In this document: positions 17,381 through 26,011 of the stretch, one piece after another
How positions within the stretch are numbered: the first letter of the stretch is position 1
Layout: the number at the start of each line of letters is the position of its first letter
Source of the DNA: an uncultured Clostridia bacterium
Lineage (GTDB): Bacteria > Bacillota > Clostridia > Lachnospirales > CAG-274
Reading direction: 5' to 3'
Length of the DNA: 64,000 bases
NCBI GenBank assembly: GCA_947632615.1
Contig: CANRPW010000001.1
Coordinates: forward strand, 180,752-244,751
Notes under the pieces: generated by a model
Seen by the model: only the letters and a program-made list of their open reading frames with translations
Database searches by the model: none
Told to the model about the DNA's origin: nothing
Position numbers and translations under genes: made by a program

Positions 17381-17474
17381 TTTTTTCTCCTTTCTGACAC
17401 TTGCCGCCGTACTCGCTTGGGTCGTTTGCCCTTTAAAAAGCTGCCGTAAATTTTTTATATGCGACGGAAGTTTG

Positions 17475-17828
17475 TCAGGCAATAAGTGACATTCCCAGGC
17501 GTACGCCTATTATACAGCCTACAAGGCTTAATAATATGTAGAGTGTCATATATGCGTAGTGCCCGTTCTGCATAAGTGTGTATGCCTCTAATGAAAATGT
17601 GGAAAAGGTGGTAAAGCCTCCGCACAGCCCTGTTTTTAAAAGCAGGGTGAGATCGTCATTAAGCCGTGACTTTGCGGCAGCGGCGGCTATAACACCTATT
17701 ATGACTGCGCCCAATATATTTGTAACAAGTGTAAGCAGGGGAAATGTGTTTTTATAGGGTATAAGGCTTATGGCATATCTTAAAACTGAGCCTATGGCTC
17801 CCCCAAGCCCTACAAGTACAAAGTTCAT
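17475..17828 (-). CDS. crcB: Fluoride exporter CrcB/Fluc
   Basis: Small dual-topology membrane channel that expels fluoride ion. The 117-aa protein has four hydrophobic helices and the family motifs GGAIGSVLRY, TNILGA (pore Asn) and GLCGGFTTFSTFS, holding the Phe box and the central Na+ site. AAGGAGG precedes the ATG. Only one copy is seen, so it may act as a homodimer or pair with another gene elsewhere. I found no fluoride riboswitch upstream. Confidence 0.93.
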   Translation of the reverse strand: MNFVLVGLGGAIGSVLRYAISLIPYKNTFPLLTLVTNILGAVIIGVIAAAAAKSRLNDDLTLLLKTGLCGGFTTFSTFSLEAYTLMQNGHYAYMTLYILLSLVGCIIGVRLGMSLIA

Positions 17829-17849
17829 ATAAAAACCTCCTTTTGACTT

Positions 17850-17878
17850 ATTATAGCAAAGTGTATATTTTTTTTCAA
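17850..17878 (-). promoter_or_regulatory. crcB promoter
   Basis: On the minus strand TTGAAA and TATAAT are spaced by exactly 17 bp, ending about 20 bases before the crcB ribosome site. TTATTATAGCA (17848-17858) recurs inverted as TGCTATAATAA (17888-17898), so a second TATAAT faces the other way. The symmetry may be an operator. Confidence 0.7.
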
Positions 17879-17941
17879 TATTGTGTGCTATAATAAAATC
17901 TATCTTCTCGCTGTCTTTGATACAATTTTATTTTTCATTCT

Positions 17942-17973
17942 GACGGGTTCAAATTTGGAAGGACGGGTTCAAA
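17942..17973. repeat. Two tandem 20-bp units with GACGGGTTCAAA
   Basis: GACGGGTTCAAA occurs at 17942-17953 and 17962-17973, exactly two helical turns apart, in the 291-bp gap between crcB and the membrane XRE regulator. The spacing suits a pair of binding sites for one regulator. No other function is visible. Confidence 0.55.
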
Positions 17974-18025
17974 ATTCCTAACCTTTCAAAAATAAGGGAA
18001 AAAAGCAAATGTTAATATGCGTTGC

Positions 18026-18054
18026 TTGTTGCAATGGGCATATTTGCGTATAAT
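18026..18054 (+). promoter_or_regulatory. Promoter of the membrane XRE regulator
   Basis: TTGTTG and TATAAT are separated by 17 bp, about 65 bases before the start codon. The -10 box is perfect. The tandem GACGGGTTCAAA units lie about 50 bp upstream of the -35 box and could regulate it. Confidence 0.6.
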
Positions 18055-18119
18055 TTCTGATATAGGCGGTACAATTTTTTCTACTGCCTACAACGAAATA
18101 AAGCAGGAGGCTATGACTA

Positions 18120-18632
18120 ATGTTAAGCGAAAACATTAAAGCACTTAGAAAATCAAAAGGGCTCTCGCAGGAAGAACTGGCTGTCAAACTGAACGTGGTA
18201 CGACAGACAGTTTCCAAATGGGAGAAAGGATTATCTGTTCCCGACTCCGAAATGTTGATCTCATTATCGGAAGCTCTCGAAACGCTGGTAAGCACTTTGC
18301 TTGGGGAAACTGTCGTGGAAACAGCAGTGGCTGATGACTTAAAAGCGATTTCTGAAAAACTGGAGGTAATTAACCTGCAGCTCGCACGAAGAAAAGCTGC
18401 ACAGCGAAAAGTTCTTCATGGACTATTTATCATACTGTGTGCGTCCGTTGTAATAATTACTGCCGTTTTGGCAGTGCTGGGAAGTCCATATCTGGAGTGG
18501 GACTTTAGCGATCCCGAAACCGCCGTTATGGGGACAGCCGTTCATGCGTTTGAATGGTTATTTGTCAGACTAGCACCGATTATCTTAATAGGAGCGATTG
18601 TTGGAATATTCTTGACACGGAAAAAAGACTAA
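18120..18632 (+). CDS. XRE-family regulator with C-terminal membrane helices
   Basis: The N-terminal 60 residues are a classical Cro/C1 helix-turn-helix (KSKGLSQEELAVKLNVVRQT, VSKWEKG). A helical linker follows, then two hydrophobic segments at about 103-122 and 148-166. This design, a DNA-binding domain tethered to the membrane, is common in Clostridia; the signal is unknown. AGGAGG lies 8 bases before the ATG. It may be the last host gene before the prophage, since the recombinase genes converge on it. Confidence 0.82.
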   Translation: MLSENIKALRKSKGLSQEELAVKLNVVRQTVSKWEKGLSVPDSEMLISLSEALETLVSTLLGETVVETAVADDLKAISEKLEVINLQLARRKAAQRKVLHGLFIILCASVVIITAVLAVLGSPYLEWDFSDPETAVMGTAVHAFEWLFVRLAPIILIGAIVGIFLTRKKD

Positions 18633-18658
18633 AACGCTTGCACCAGACAATGAAAAAA

Positions 18659-18687
18659 GCACTCCGCCTTACTTCTCGGTGGAGTGC
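18659..18687. terminator. Terminator between regulator and recombinase
   Basis: A 10-bp stem GCACTCCGCC with GGTGGAGTGC (one G-T pair) and 9-base loop. On the minus strand it is followed by TTTTTTC, so it mainly ends the recombinase transcript; on the plus strand ATCTTTAT follows. The left prophage junction probably lies close by, but no att core can be defined from this window. Confidence 0.75.
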
Positions 18688-18709
18688 ATCTTTATCGCTT
18701 ATTCATTTT

Positions 18710-20284
18710 TTATACACGGATTTCCGTTCCATTCTGGAAGGTAACCCGGATATCATCTTTTCCGTAGACCGTGATGTAGTCACAAAGTGCGTACCATGCT
18801 CCTTCATCGAAAACCTCGACCTGCTCCGGCAGTGACCGCAGCACCTCCATAAAGTTCTCCATCATCTGCCGCTGTGCTCTTGTCCTGGCAATTGCCGATT
18901 GTATTTCGTCCAACCTGTTCTTGGCAGTTTCAAACCGCAGAACCAGTGTATCGTAGCGTTTCTGATATTCACTTTGGTCTTGTGCGATACGAGCGTTCTC
19001 ATCAATGCACTTCTGTATCTGTTCAGCGGTTGCGTTCATCTCATAGGTCAATGTTTCAACCTCGGTTTCAAAATTATCTGTCGAAAATGCCGTGTCTTTG
19101 ATTTCTTCAAAACCTGCAATAATGATGTCACGCTCTTTGGCGAGAATATTCAGAGCCTTTATGAAAAGCTGCTTAATTGTATTTTCATATAAATGTGGTG
19201 TAGTGCATTTTTCTTCTCCGTCAAACTTGTGATTGCACTGCCAGATTACACGGCGGTATTTGTCGTTACTGTGCCAGACCTTCGAGCCATACCACGAACC
19301 GCAGTCACCGCATTTTATCTTTCCTGACAGTATATTTACACTGCTGCTTCGGTTTTTGCCGCCGTTGCGAGCCTCCATAAGTATCTGAACACGGTCGAAA
19401 ATCTTCGGCTGAATGATTGCCTCATGGTCTCCCTCCACATAATACTGTGGTACTTCGCCCTCGTTGGGTTTTATCTTCTTGGTAAGAAAATCCACGGTTA
19501 TGCTCTTCTGGAGCAAGGCGTCACCTTTGTACTTCTCGTTGGTAAGGATTGATTTCACTGTCGCTCCGCACCATTTTCCTTTGCCGGATGGTGTTGGAAC
19601 ATTCTGTTCAGCGAGTAATTTCGCTATCTGATAAGGTGATCTGCCTTGCAGGAAGTACCCATAGATTTTCCGCACAATTTTAGCCTGTTCCTCGTTGATG
19701 ATAAGTTCTCCATTTGACCCCCTGTCGTAACCGAGAAATCTGCCGAAAGGTACGGTCACCTTACCGTCTGCGAACCTCTTTCTCTGTCCCCATGTGCAGT
19801 TTTCCGAAATGGAACGGCTCTCCTCCTGCGCAAGGCTGGACATTATGGTAAGCAACAATTCTCCCTTTCCGTCAAATGTCCATATGTTTTCTTTTTCAAA
19901 ATAGACCTCCGTGCCGTGTTCTTTCAGTTTTCGTATGGTCGTCAGGCTGTCCACGGTGTTCCTTGCAAATCTGCTGACGCTCTTAGTTACGATTAAATCA
20001 ATGCATCCGTCAAGAGCGTCGGCTATCATCGTTTTAAAACCCTCACGCCTCTTGGTATTGCAGCCCGTGATTCCCTCGTCCGTGTACACGGAAACAAAAT
20101 CCCAGTCAGGACGGCTTTTGATGTAATTGGTATAATAATCAATCTGAGCCTCATATGATGTAAACTGGTCATCGTGGTCTGTACTGACACGGGCGTAGCC
20201 TGCGACTCTTCGCTTTTTCTGCTCTGTAATCGGTGCAAATGCAAACCGTGATACAGTTGCCGGTATTTTTGTTACATTTGCCAC
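18710..20284 (-). CDS. Large serine recombinase, second of a pair
   Basis: Site-specific integrase/excisase of the resolvase-invertase superfamily. The catalytic domain starts at GYARVSTDHD, with the nucleophile Ser, and includes SVSRFARNTVDSL and QEESRSISEN. The recombinase domain is followed by a complete zinc ribbon (CGDCGSWYG ... WQCNHKFDGEEKC) and a coiled-coil C-terminus. 524 aa, full length. The GTG start overlaps the upstream recombinase stop by one base, after AAAGGACGG, so the two are co-translated and may act as a heteromer. Probably moves the prophage. Confidence 0.93.
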   Translation of the reverse strand: MANVTKIPATVSRFAFAPITEQKKRRVAGYARVSTDHDDQFTSYEAQIDYYTNYIKSRPDWDFVSVYTDEGITGCNTKRREGFKTMIADALDGCIDLIVTKSVSRFARNTVDSLTTIRKLKEHGTEVYFEKENIWTFDGKGELLLTIMSSLAQEESRSISENCTWGQRKRFADGKVTVPFGRFLGYDRGSNGELIINEEQAKIVRKIYGYFLQGRSPYQIAKLLAEQNVPTPSGKGKWCGATVKSILTNEKYKGDALLQKSITVDFLTKKIKPNEGEVPQYYVEGDHEAIIQPKIFDRVQILMEARNGGKNRSSSVNILSGKIKCGDCGSWYGSKVWHSNDKYRRVIWQCNHKFDGEEKCTTPHLYENTIKQLFIKALNILAKERDIIIAGFEEIKDTAFSTDNFETEVETLTYEMNATAEQIQKCIDENARIAQDQSEYQKRYDTLVLRFETAKNRLDEIQSAIARTRAQRQMMENFMEVLRSLPEQVEVFDEGAWYALCDYITVYGKDDIRVTFQNGTEIRV

Positions 20285-21666
20285 TACTTATTCACCGTCC
20301 TTTTTCTGTGTATATATTTGAATGACTTTGTGCCGCCGTTCTTGAAATGCAGCGTGATCATATCCACATTTATCGTTATGATTTCAAGCATATCAAACAT
20401 CCTGTCCGCATCGAATTTCTCCCAGCCAAGGCAGTCCGCAATCTGCTCCTTAAGGACACTGTCATGCGGTATGAGCGGTCTTGGAGCGGACTCGTTTCTT
20501 TCAGTATGTTCCACATCTACCCACCGCACTTCGTCTGTTCCGTCAGCATAGTGTCTAAGTTTTGCCTGTAAATGACCTCCGCAGTTTTCGCACTCGATAA
20601 AATGTGAAAATTCATATTTGCAAAGTCCCGTTTTTCTCGATCTGAAATATTCGGAATGTGATTTTCTGCGCTCCTCCGACCACTGAGGACTTCTGTGTTT
20701 CGGATGCGAACCAATCTCACCTTTTTGACGGTAGAAGTAGCTCGCCTTTTGTGCTATGCCGTTTACAATTTTTACACCGTATCGCTTGGCAAGCTCTTTT
20801 TGAGCCGCATCGAATGTTTCTCTGCTGATGATTGCCGGATGCGTACCCTCAATAAAATACATTGGTAATTCACCACCGTTTTTGACTTTTTTATGCGTCA
20901 GTGAATCGGTGGTGTACTGCTTCTGACAAAGTGTGCAGCCTGTATATTTTTCCTGCCTGATCATTTTAGAAATGACCTCATTGTGCAGTTTCTTTCCCAT
21001 GAGGGATTTGACTCCCTCTTTTTCAAGTTTCTTTTCGATTATGTAGCAGGAGTCACCGTCAAGAAACATTCGGAAAATCCTTCTGACGATTTCAGCCTCA
21101 TCTTCTTTGATGATATATTTTCCGTTTTTAGCTCGGTAACCGTAAATTCTGCCTATTCTCGGCACTCCCTTTTCATAAAGCTTTCGAACGCCCCATTTAA
21201 TGTTTTCCGAAATACTTCTGCTTTCCTCCTGCGCAAACGATGCAAGGATAGATAACATCAGCTCTCCGTCACCCGAAAGAGAATTTATGTTTTCTTTCTC
21301 AAACCGTACCTCTATGCCTAATTCTTTCAAATGCCGCACTGTATTCAGTAGATCCACAGTGTTCCTTGCGAACCTCTGTATTGACTTAGTGAGAATAATA
21401 TCGATGCGTCCCGTTTCACATTCACTGAGCATACGGTTAAACTCATCCCGATTATTCGTCCCCGTACCGGAAATTCCGTAATCCGCAAATACGCCTGCGT
21501 ACTCCCATTCCGCATGATGCTGAATAAGGTCACTGTAATAGCTTATCTGCGCCGAGAGTGAATGCCTCATCCTTTCGGAGTCCATTGAAACACGGGCATA
21601 GGCAGCTACTCTTTTTCTCCTTGGCGGAGCTTGGATTTTCTGCTCCACCTTTGTGATTTTCGCCAT
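20284..21666 (-). CDS. Large serine recombinase, first of a pair
   Basis: A 460-aa serine recombinase with AAYARVSMDSE (catalytic Ser), KSIQRFARNTVDLLNTV and QEESRSISENIKWG. It resembles its downstream partner in the catalytic domain but not in the C-terminus: the zinc ribbon shows only one Cys pair (CENCGGHL) and the second half lacks cysteines. Members with this half-ribbon commonly sit beside a full-length partner. Function as part of the phage integration machinery is inferred from position at the lysis end. Confidence 0.92.
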   Translation of the reverse strand: MAKITKVEQKIQAPPRRKRVAAYARVSMDSERMRHSLSAQISYYSDLIQHHAEWEYAGVFADYGISGTGTNNRDEFNRMLSECETGRIDIILTKSIQRFARNTVDLLNTVRHLKELGIEVRFEKENINSLSGDGELMLSILASFAQEESRSISENIKWGVRKLYEKGVPRIGRIYGYRAKNGKYIIKEDEAEIVRRIFRMFLDGDSCYIIEKKLEKEGVKSLMGKKLHNEVISKMIRQEKYTGCTLCQKQYTTDSLTHKKVKNGGELPMYFIEGTHPAIISRETFDAAQKELAKRYGVKIVNGIAQKASYFYRQKGEIGSHPKHRSPQWSEERRKSHSEYFRSRKTGLCKYEFSHFIECENCGGHLQAKLRHYADGTDEVRWVDVEHTERNESAPRPLIPHDSVLKEQIADCLGWEKFDADRMFDMLEIITINVDMITLHFKNGGTKSFKYIHRKRTVNK

Positions 21667-21711
21667 GAAACCATCCTCCTTTCTTCTACTATATATTGAT
21701 CTGAAAGCCCG

Positions 21712-21888
21712 TTAAGTCAAGGGTTTTCCCGACAATAAAACTGCCGAAATCGGGCGGTATTTTTCGAGCAGTTTTGTATCAATTATGGTGAACAGTTCCT
21801 TGTCGATGATGTTCTTTTCAAGCATTGATTTTGCAATGGAAACTGAGATGTAATAAAGTTTTTCAGCCTGAAATTGTTTCTCGCTCAT
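21712..21888 (-). CDS. Small SHOCT-like protein, 58 aa
   Basis: A short helical protein beginning MSEKQFQAEKLYYIS and ending RPISAVLLSGKP. The pattern of a helix followed by a lower, Asp-Glu-rich loop resembles short SHOCT-type modules often found directly upstream of paired serine recombinases. The ATG follows GGAGGAGG and lies inside the 3' end of the preceding Zn-ribbon gene. It may be a recombination directionality or accessory factor, but that is only an inference from position. Confidence 0.68.
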   Translation of the reverse strand: MSEKQFQAEKLYYISVSIAKSMLEKNIIDKELFTIIDTKLLEKYRPISAVLLSGKPLT

Positions 21889-22291
21889 CTGCTGTACCTC
21901 CTCCAAACCTATCCGTAATGTAACAGTTGTGAGAACAATACTTTCGCTTGCTGTTTCCGTATGCTGTGAATGATTTTCCGCATCCGGCACAGGTGAATGT
22001 ATAGACAGCTTTTCTATTGATTTTGTCTGCGTGTTCCGTCCACCATTTTTCCCGACAAACTTTAGAGCAGAATATCCGCCGTTTCTTTTTTTCCTGTTGA
22101 ACTAAAGGCTTGCCGCATTCACGGCATTTATCTTTATCATCAAAATATTTTTCATGTGAAATCATTAGACCATTCCTGCGACAGAAGCTTTTAATCGTAT
22201 CTTTGGAAATATCGAGCTTTCGACCAATTTCGGCATATCCGAAGCCCTGTTTACGAAATCGTATTATTTTATCTTTCTGTTCTTCGGTCAT
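21863..22291 (-). CDS. HTH and double zinc-ribbon protein (recombinase side)
   Basis: The N-terminal 45 residues form a resolvase-like helix-turn-helix (RKQGFGYAEIGRKLDISKDT). Two Cys-rich knuckles follow: CRECGKPL with FCSKVCREKWW, and FTCAGCGKSF with KYCSHNCY. It is clearly related to the protein at 50.7-51.1 kb in this phage. The ATG follows AGGAGG. It begins the operon that carries the recombinases and likely binds DNA; its role is unknown. Confidence 0.8.
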   Translation of the reverse strand: MTEEQKDKIIRFRKQGFGYAEIGRKLDISKDTIKSFCRRNGLMISHEKYFDDKDKCRECGKPLVQQEKKKRRIFCSKVCREKWWTEHADKINRKAVYTFTCAGCGKSFTAYGNSKRKYCSHNCYITDRFGGGTADERETISG

Positions 22292-22349
22292 AAAAACACC
22301 TCCTATAAGTAACTCACGAAAAATCAAAATCTTAAGGTTTTAGAAAAAA

Positions 22350-22378
22350 ATCCACAGAACAAGTTATGTCCTGTGGAT
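22350..22378 (-). terminator. Terminator after the lysis operon
   Basis: ATCCACAG pairs with CTGTGGAT around a 13-base spacer, and on the minus strand the stem is followed directly by TTTTTTT. It closes the late transcript just after the endolysin gene. Confidence 0.8.
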
Positions 22379-22402
22379 ATTTTTTGTTTACAGATTACAG
22401 GT

Positions 22403-23248
22403 TTATTGTAGAGTTTTAACTACTACATTGCTGTTTTTGTAATCTACATTAAAGTTCCCAATCGCCTCGGCAAGTTCTCTCATCTGCACATAGTTACTGC
22501 CGTTTAAAAGCATTGACTCTACTGTCTTTTCATCTCCATTTACCCAGATGTTCAGTTCATGAGTTTTGTTGCTTATCGTAGGTACTTTCGTATTAACATC
22601 GTAGCCTATATTAAATCCCGCCTGCTCCAAATCCTTAACGCAGATGTAATTCTTACCGTTTTTGAGTATTCTGTCAACCTTGTATTCCTTTCCGTTTATG
22701 CTTGCTGTGATTTTTTCTACCATTTCATCGTCCTCCTTATTTTCAACCTCTTTAACAACACTATTTGATGTGAGTTGTGCTTTGAAGTCTGCCCAAGCCT
22801 TGGTATCTCTAACATAGGGTTCGGGGCAGACCTTGTGTGTAACATCGTAATGCCTTATTACATTCTCAATAGGCACATTGTATTTTTTCATAAGCTGTTT
22901 TACAAGCCACACGGCATTTCTGACCGTACCTGCTTTAAAGGCATACTTGCCTTTGCTGTTTATATAGGAGCATAGCTCTACGCCTATGCTGTTATGGTTT
23001 CTGCATTCCTTATGGTAATAGGTGTTTGCTCCGCAGTGCCAAGCTATGTTTTTATCCTCTATGGACTGGTAGATATTATTCTCGTCAACAAAATAGTGCG
23101 CTGAAGCTCCCCTGTAGCTTTTGAAATAGTTTGTGTTTCCCAGTGCCGTATCTCCGTTGTTCGCTGTGTAATGTATAACTATATATTTTATACGGCCGGC
23201 AACTCCGGCATTGTAATTCTGTGTTGTAAGATTTTTTTTAATTTCCAT
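22403..23248 (-). CDS. N-acetylmuramoyl-L-alanine amidase endolysin
   Basis: Phage lysin cutting the amide bond between muramic acid and the peptide stem. Residues about 15-165 are an Amidase_2 domain with the zinc ligands in YIVIHYTAN, and in HYDVTHKVCPEPY. The C-terminal 100 residues look like the copper-amine-oxidase N-terminal-like fold (two LLNGSNYVQMRELAEAIG-type units) and may bind the wall. The ATG follows GGAAGGGGTG. It lies directly downstream of the holin genes and is the last late gene. Confidence 0.93.
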   Translation of the reverse strand: MEIKKNLTTQNYNAGVAGRIKYIVIHYTANNGDTALGNTNYFKSYRGASAHYFVDENNIYQSIEDKNIAWHCGANTYYHKECRNHNSIGVELCSYINSKGKYAFKAGTVRNAVWLVKQLMKKYNVPIENVIRHYDVTHKVCPEPYVRDTKAWADFKAQLTSNSVVKEVENKEDDEMVEKITASINGKEYKVDRILKNGKNYICVKDLEQAGFNIGYDVNTKVPTISNKTHELNIWVNGDEKTVESMLLNGSNYVQMRELAEAIGNFNVDYKNSNVVVKTLQ

Positions 23249-23264
23249 AAAAACACCCCTTCCA

Positions 23265-23510
23265 TTAATGTTTATTTTCATCTTTTAATGATGTAAGATA
23301 CTCGTCAGCCTTTATTGCGTTTAATGTGAAGCTGTTGTTTTTCCACCAAGCAAGCAGAGATGTGCCTATTGTAAACGCAAGGCTTATAAGTTCTGACATC
23401 TGTTCGTCCTCTATGGGCAGAGGGGTTTTGCCGAAAATCGTTAAAAACTGGTTTACAAGCGCCAGAATAAGCAGTACCGTTCTTATTACAGTTCCTTTTG
23501 ATATAGTCAT
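23265..23510 (-). CDS. Phage holin (SPP1 type)
   Basis: An 81-aa membrane protein of the phage holin family: N-terminal helix TVLLILALVNQFLTIFGKTP, then a second hydrophobic segment LISLAFTIGTSLLAWWKNNS and a charged tail. It is predicted to open the membrane at a set time so that the amidase reaches the wall. AAAGGAGG precedes the ATG. It lies between the XhlA-like gene and the amidase, the standard lysis order. Confidence 0.9.
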   Translation of the reverse strand: MTISKGTVIRTVLLILALVNQFLTIFGKTPLPIEDEQMSELISLAFTIGTSLLAWWKNNSFTLNAIKADEYLTSLKDENKH

Positions 23511-23514
23511 AATA

Positions 23515-23787
23515 TCAGACCTCCTTTAAAAATTTGTTATCGGAATATATTTTTACATTATCGTTCAGTTCGTCTATCCTGTGGTGCAGTGTTTCTATCT
23601 TTTCCTCTACAAGCCTTTCCTTTATTTCAAGCTCGTATGTTCTTTCGATTAAGTTATTATGCCTGTTTACCTTTTCCTCCAGCTTTTCAAGTCTGTAATT
23701 GATCAGTTTTGTGTTTACAAAAATACCTACGACTGTTCCTATACAGCTTCCTGCCGCTCCTATCAAAGCAAGAAATATTTCATTCAT
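23515..23787 (-). CDS. XhlA-like lysis accessory protein
   Basis: A 90-aa protein with an N-terminal membrane segment (ALIGAAGSCIGTVVGIFV) followed by a long charged coiled coil (KLEEKVNRHNNLIERTYELE onward). The helix order is the reverse of classical XhlA, which has its membrane helix at the C-terminus, so the family label is tentative. AGGTG precedes the ATG. Position between tail fibre and holin supports a lysis role. Confidence 0.7.
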   Translation of the reverse strand: MNEIFLALIGAAGSCIGTVVGIFVNTKLINYRLEKLEEKVNRHNNLIERTYELEIKERLVEEKIETLHHRIDELNDNVKIYSDNKFLKEV

Positions 23788-23800
23788 AAAAACACCTCCG

Positions 23801-26011
23801 TTACTTAGTTGCTATCCTTACGGCTTTATGACCGTATATAGCAGTGTTGTTTTTCTGTGATTCATTGGCAAACCTTATGCTGATGTCCTCATATCCGCTT
23901 GAGATATTGCTGCCTATAACACCTCCAAAAGATGTACAGTTACCGAAATCAAACATATATTTATCTGTATTTTGAAAGTTTTTATATACACGGCAGTTCT
24001 GTATCCTTGTAAAATTGCAGTCATTCTGCCCCTTTATGCAGGCATTGTCGCATGATGACTCTGACGCACCATATATAAAAAACACACTTTCATATATCGC
24101 CCCCTGTGTCTTTTGAATTATCATAGAATCAGGCGAGGATACAACTGCATCGCATATCATCATATTTTTGATTGTCACATTCTGGGCATTTATTACAAAG
24201 ACAGGCTTTGCTTCTCCTGCTCCTTCATCTATAGGTTGTTTTATTACCGTTGTAAATCCCGACCCCTCTATCGTCAAGCCTTTCTTGTCTACGGCTATTT
24301 CATCTTCGTTATAATTAAGCTGATATGTACCGTCAAGCAATTCTATCCTGCCGCCCTCACTTATTGCGGAAAGGGCTTTTTTTATTACAGAGCTTGCGTT
24401 TGCTGATGTACAGGTATAATCGGCATTAGCTTTAAGCGGATTTTTGGTGTCATAAGCAGCAATGACTATATGCGTTCTTTTGTTAAAATTCTGAGCATTA
24501 AAAAAGGCGGCTACCGTACCGCCTGTTACAAGTGAGTTATTGCCTGTTGTTATGCTTCCTCCCACATTGTATGTAGCTGCGGAGCCAAGACCGAGCTTTG
24601 ACCTTGCGTCCGCTGCTGTTGCTCCTCCTGTACCGCCTTTGGATATAGGGAGAGTTCCCGTTATCGTGTTATCCGTCAATGAGTGGGTATGAACTTTATC
24701 TGCTTTTTTATCAAGTGCAGCCTTTATGACCTTGTTCTGTACAGCATTTGTCGATGATGAGCTAAGCTCCGAATCGGGAGTTACATTAAAGTTTCCTTTT
24801 GACTCAAACTCAAGAGAGAATGTTTCGCTGTCACCTACGCTGTATATAAGATTGTTTTCGGGATACTCGCCCGATGCAATATATCTTACATATCCGTTGA
24901 ACGTGTAAAATCTCAGAGTGTCATACTCAGCAGACCAGCTTGGTACTGATGGAGATGGAAGCTCCGTTACCATAACACCGTAGCCCATAACCGCAGGCGA
25001 TTTTGTAGTGTATGTATTGCCGCCAAATTCAAAGCTGTCTAATTTTTCTATGGCAAGTCTAAGGGTAGATGCAGGAAATTCACTGTAGTTGACTACCTGC
25101 CAGCCTACCACATGATTTCCCTCATCGGGCGCAGTCATCTCTGCATGGACCGTATATGTATAAAGGCACTCCAAATCCGCATCTACAAAGAAAACAATAT
25201 CGTCCATTGTATGCTTATGTCCGATATCCGATTTTTTATCAAGTGCAGCCTTTATGATTTTATTCTGTACGGGATTGACTGATGTTTCACTCAGAAACGT
25301 ATCTGCGGAGAGATTGTTTGCTTTTAATGCTCCGTTTATTGTCACATCGGAGTCAACGGTAAGTCCGTTTTTTGCTGCTATGCCGTTTATATAGGCTTTC
25401 TTGTAGTACTTGCTGCTGTTTCCGAGAGTATTGGTGTTGTCGGTTTCGGGCTTTACATTGTGAGTTATAAGGTCTGATTTCGCACGAAGTGTACCCGTAA
25501 ATGTGCCGTCACCTGCTTTAAGGCTCTGCCCCGTCATATCCAGTGTGCCGTTCAATCTCATCTGATTGTTAAGTGTTGTTGTGCCGTTTACCCTTAAACC
25601 TCCGCCTATCTGTGCATTAACAGATGTTCTTATATCTCCTTGTGCTTCAATAGCCTTTGATGTTATATTTCCACAGTCAATGGTTTCACCATTGGTATGA
25701 ATTTCTCCGTAGGTTTCAAGTGTACCGTTTACTCTGAGGCTTGACTCTTGTCCGTCAGGTTTTCTTGTAGATGTGTTCCATCCGCCCACAAATACATCAG
25801 CGGTCTGCATAGTGCCTGTTACCTTTGTTTCCCCGCCGGCATTCAATTTTCCGTTGACTGTCAAATCTTTTTCAATCGTTCCTCCCTTTGTCTTGGAGAG
25901 TCGGTCATTTACCTCTCTGTCGAGGATATCCGAATTTTCATTTAACTTAGCCACATCTGCGATATCCTCGTAATCGGGTTTATTTAGCTTTAGGTTTGTT
26001 GTCTGTTTCAT
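23801..26011 (-). CDS. Tail fibre protein with beta-helix C-terminus
   Basis: A 736-aa virion protein. The first 60 residues (NLKLNKPDYEDIADVAKLNE) match the tail attachment region seen in Firmicute fibres. Residues about 60-230 are short beta repeats (VNGTLET, VNGKLNA) of polymer type. Two copies of a SVNPVQNKIIKAALDKK-type unit flank a middle domain, and the second leads into PISKGGTGGATAADARSKLG. The last 200 residues resemble a pectate-lyase-like beta helix. It overlaps the baseplate gene stop by 4 bases. Probably determines host binding. Confidence 0.85.
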   Translation of the reverse strand: MKQTTNLKLNKPDYEDIADVAKLNENSDILDREVNDRLSKTKGGTIEKDLTVNGKLNAGGETKVTGTMQTADVFVGGWNTSTRKPDGQESSLRVNGTLETYGEIHTNGETIDCGNITSKAIEAQGDIRTSVNAQIGGGLRVNGTTTLNNQMRLNGTLDMTGQSLKAGDGTFTGTLRAKSDLITHNVKPETDNTNTLGNSSKYYKKAYINGIAAKNGLTVDSDVTINGALKANNLSADTFLSETSVNPVQNKIIKAALDKKSDIGHKHTMDDIVFFVDADLECLYTYTVHAEMTAPDEGNHVVGWQVVNYSEFPASTLRLAIEKLDSFEFGGNTYTTKSPAVMGYGVMVTELPSPSVPSWSAEYDTLRFYTFNGYVRYIASGEYPENNLIYSVGDSETFSLEFESKGNFNVTPDSELSSSSTNAVQNKVIKAALDKKADKVHTHSLTDNTITGTLPISKGGTGGATAADARSKLGLGSAATYNVGGSITTGNNSLVTGGTVAAFFNAQNFNKRTHIVIAAYDTKNPLKANADYTCTSANASSVIKKALSAISEGGRIELLDGTYQLNYNEDEIAVDKKGLTIEGSGFTTVIKQPIDEGAGEAKPVFVINAQNVTIKNMMICDAVVSSPDSMIIQKTQGAIYESVFFIYGASESSCDNACIKGQNDCNFTRIQNCRVYKNFQNTDKYMFDFGNCTSFGGVIGSNISSGYEDISIRFANESQKNNTAIYGHKAVRIATK

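Noticed and set aside
17942..17973. tRNA remnant or att core (GGTTCAAAT resembles a T-loop)
   Set aside because: No flanking tRNA arms and the motif is tandem at 20 bp, which does not fit a tRNA end.
17829..18119. Fluoride riboswitch upstream of crcB
   Set aside because: I looked for the GGNGATGGC-type core and its pairing and did not see it; only a plain promoter is visible.
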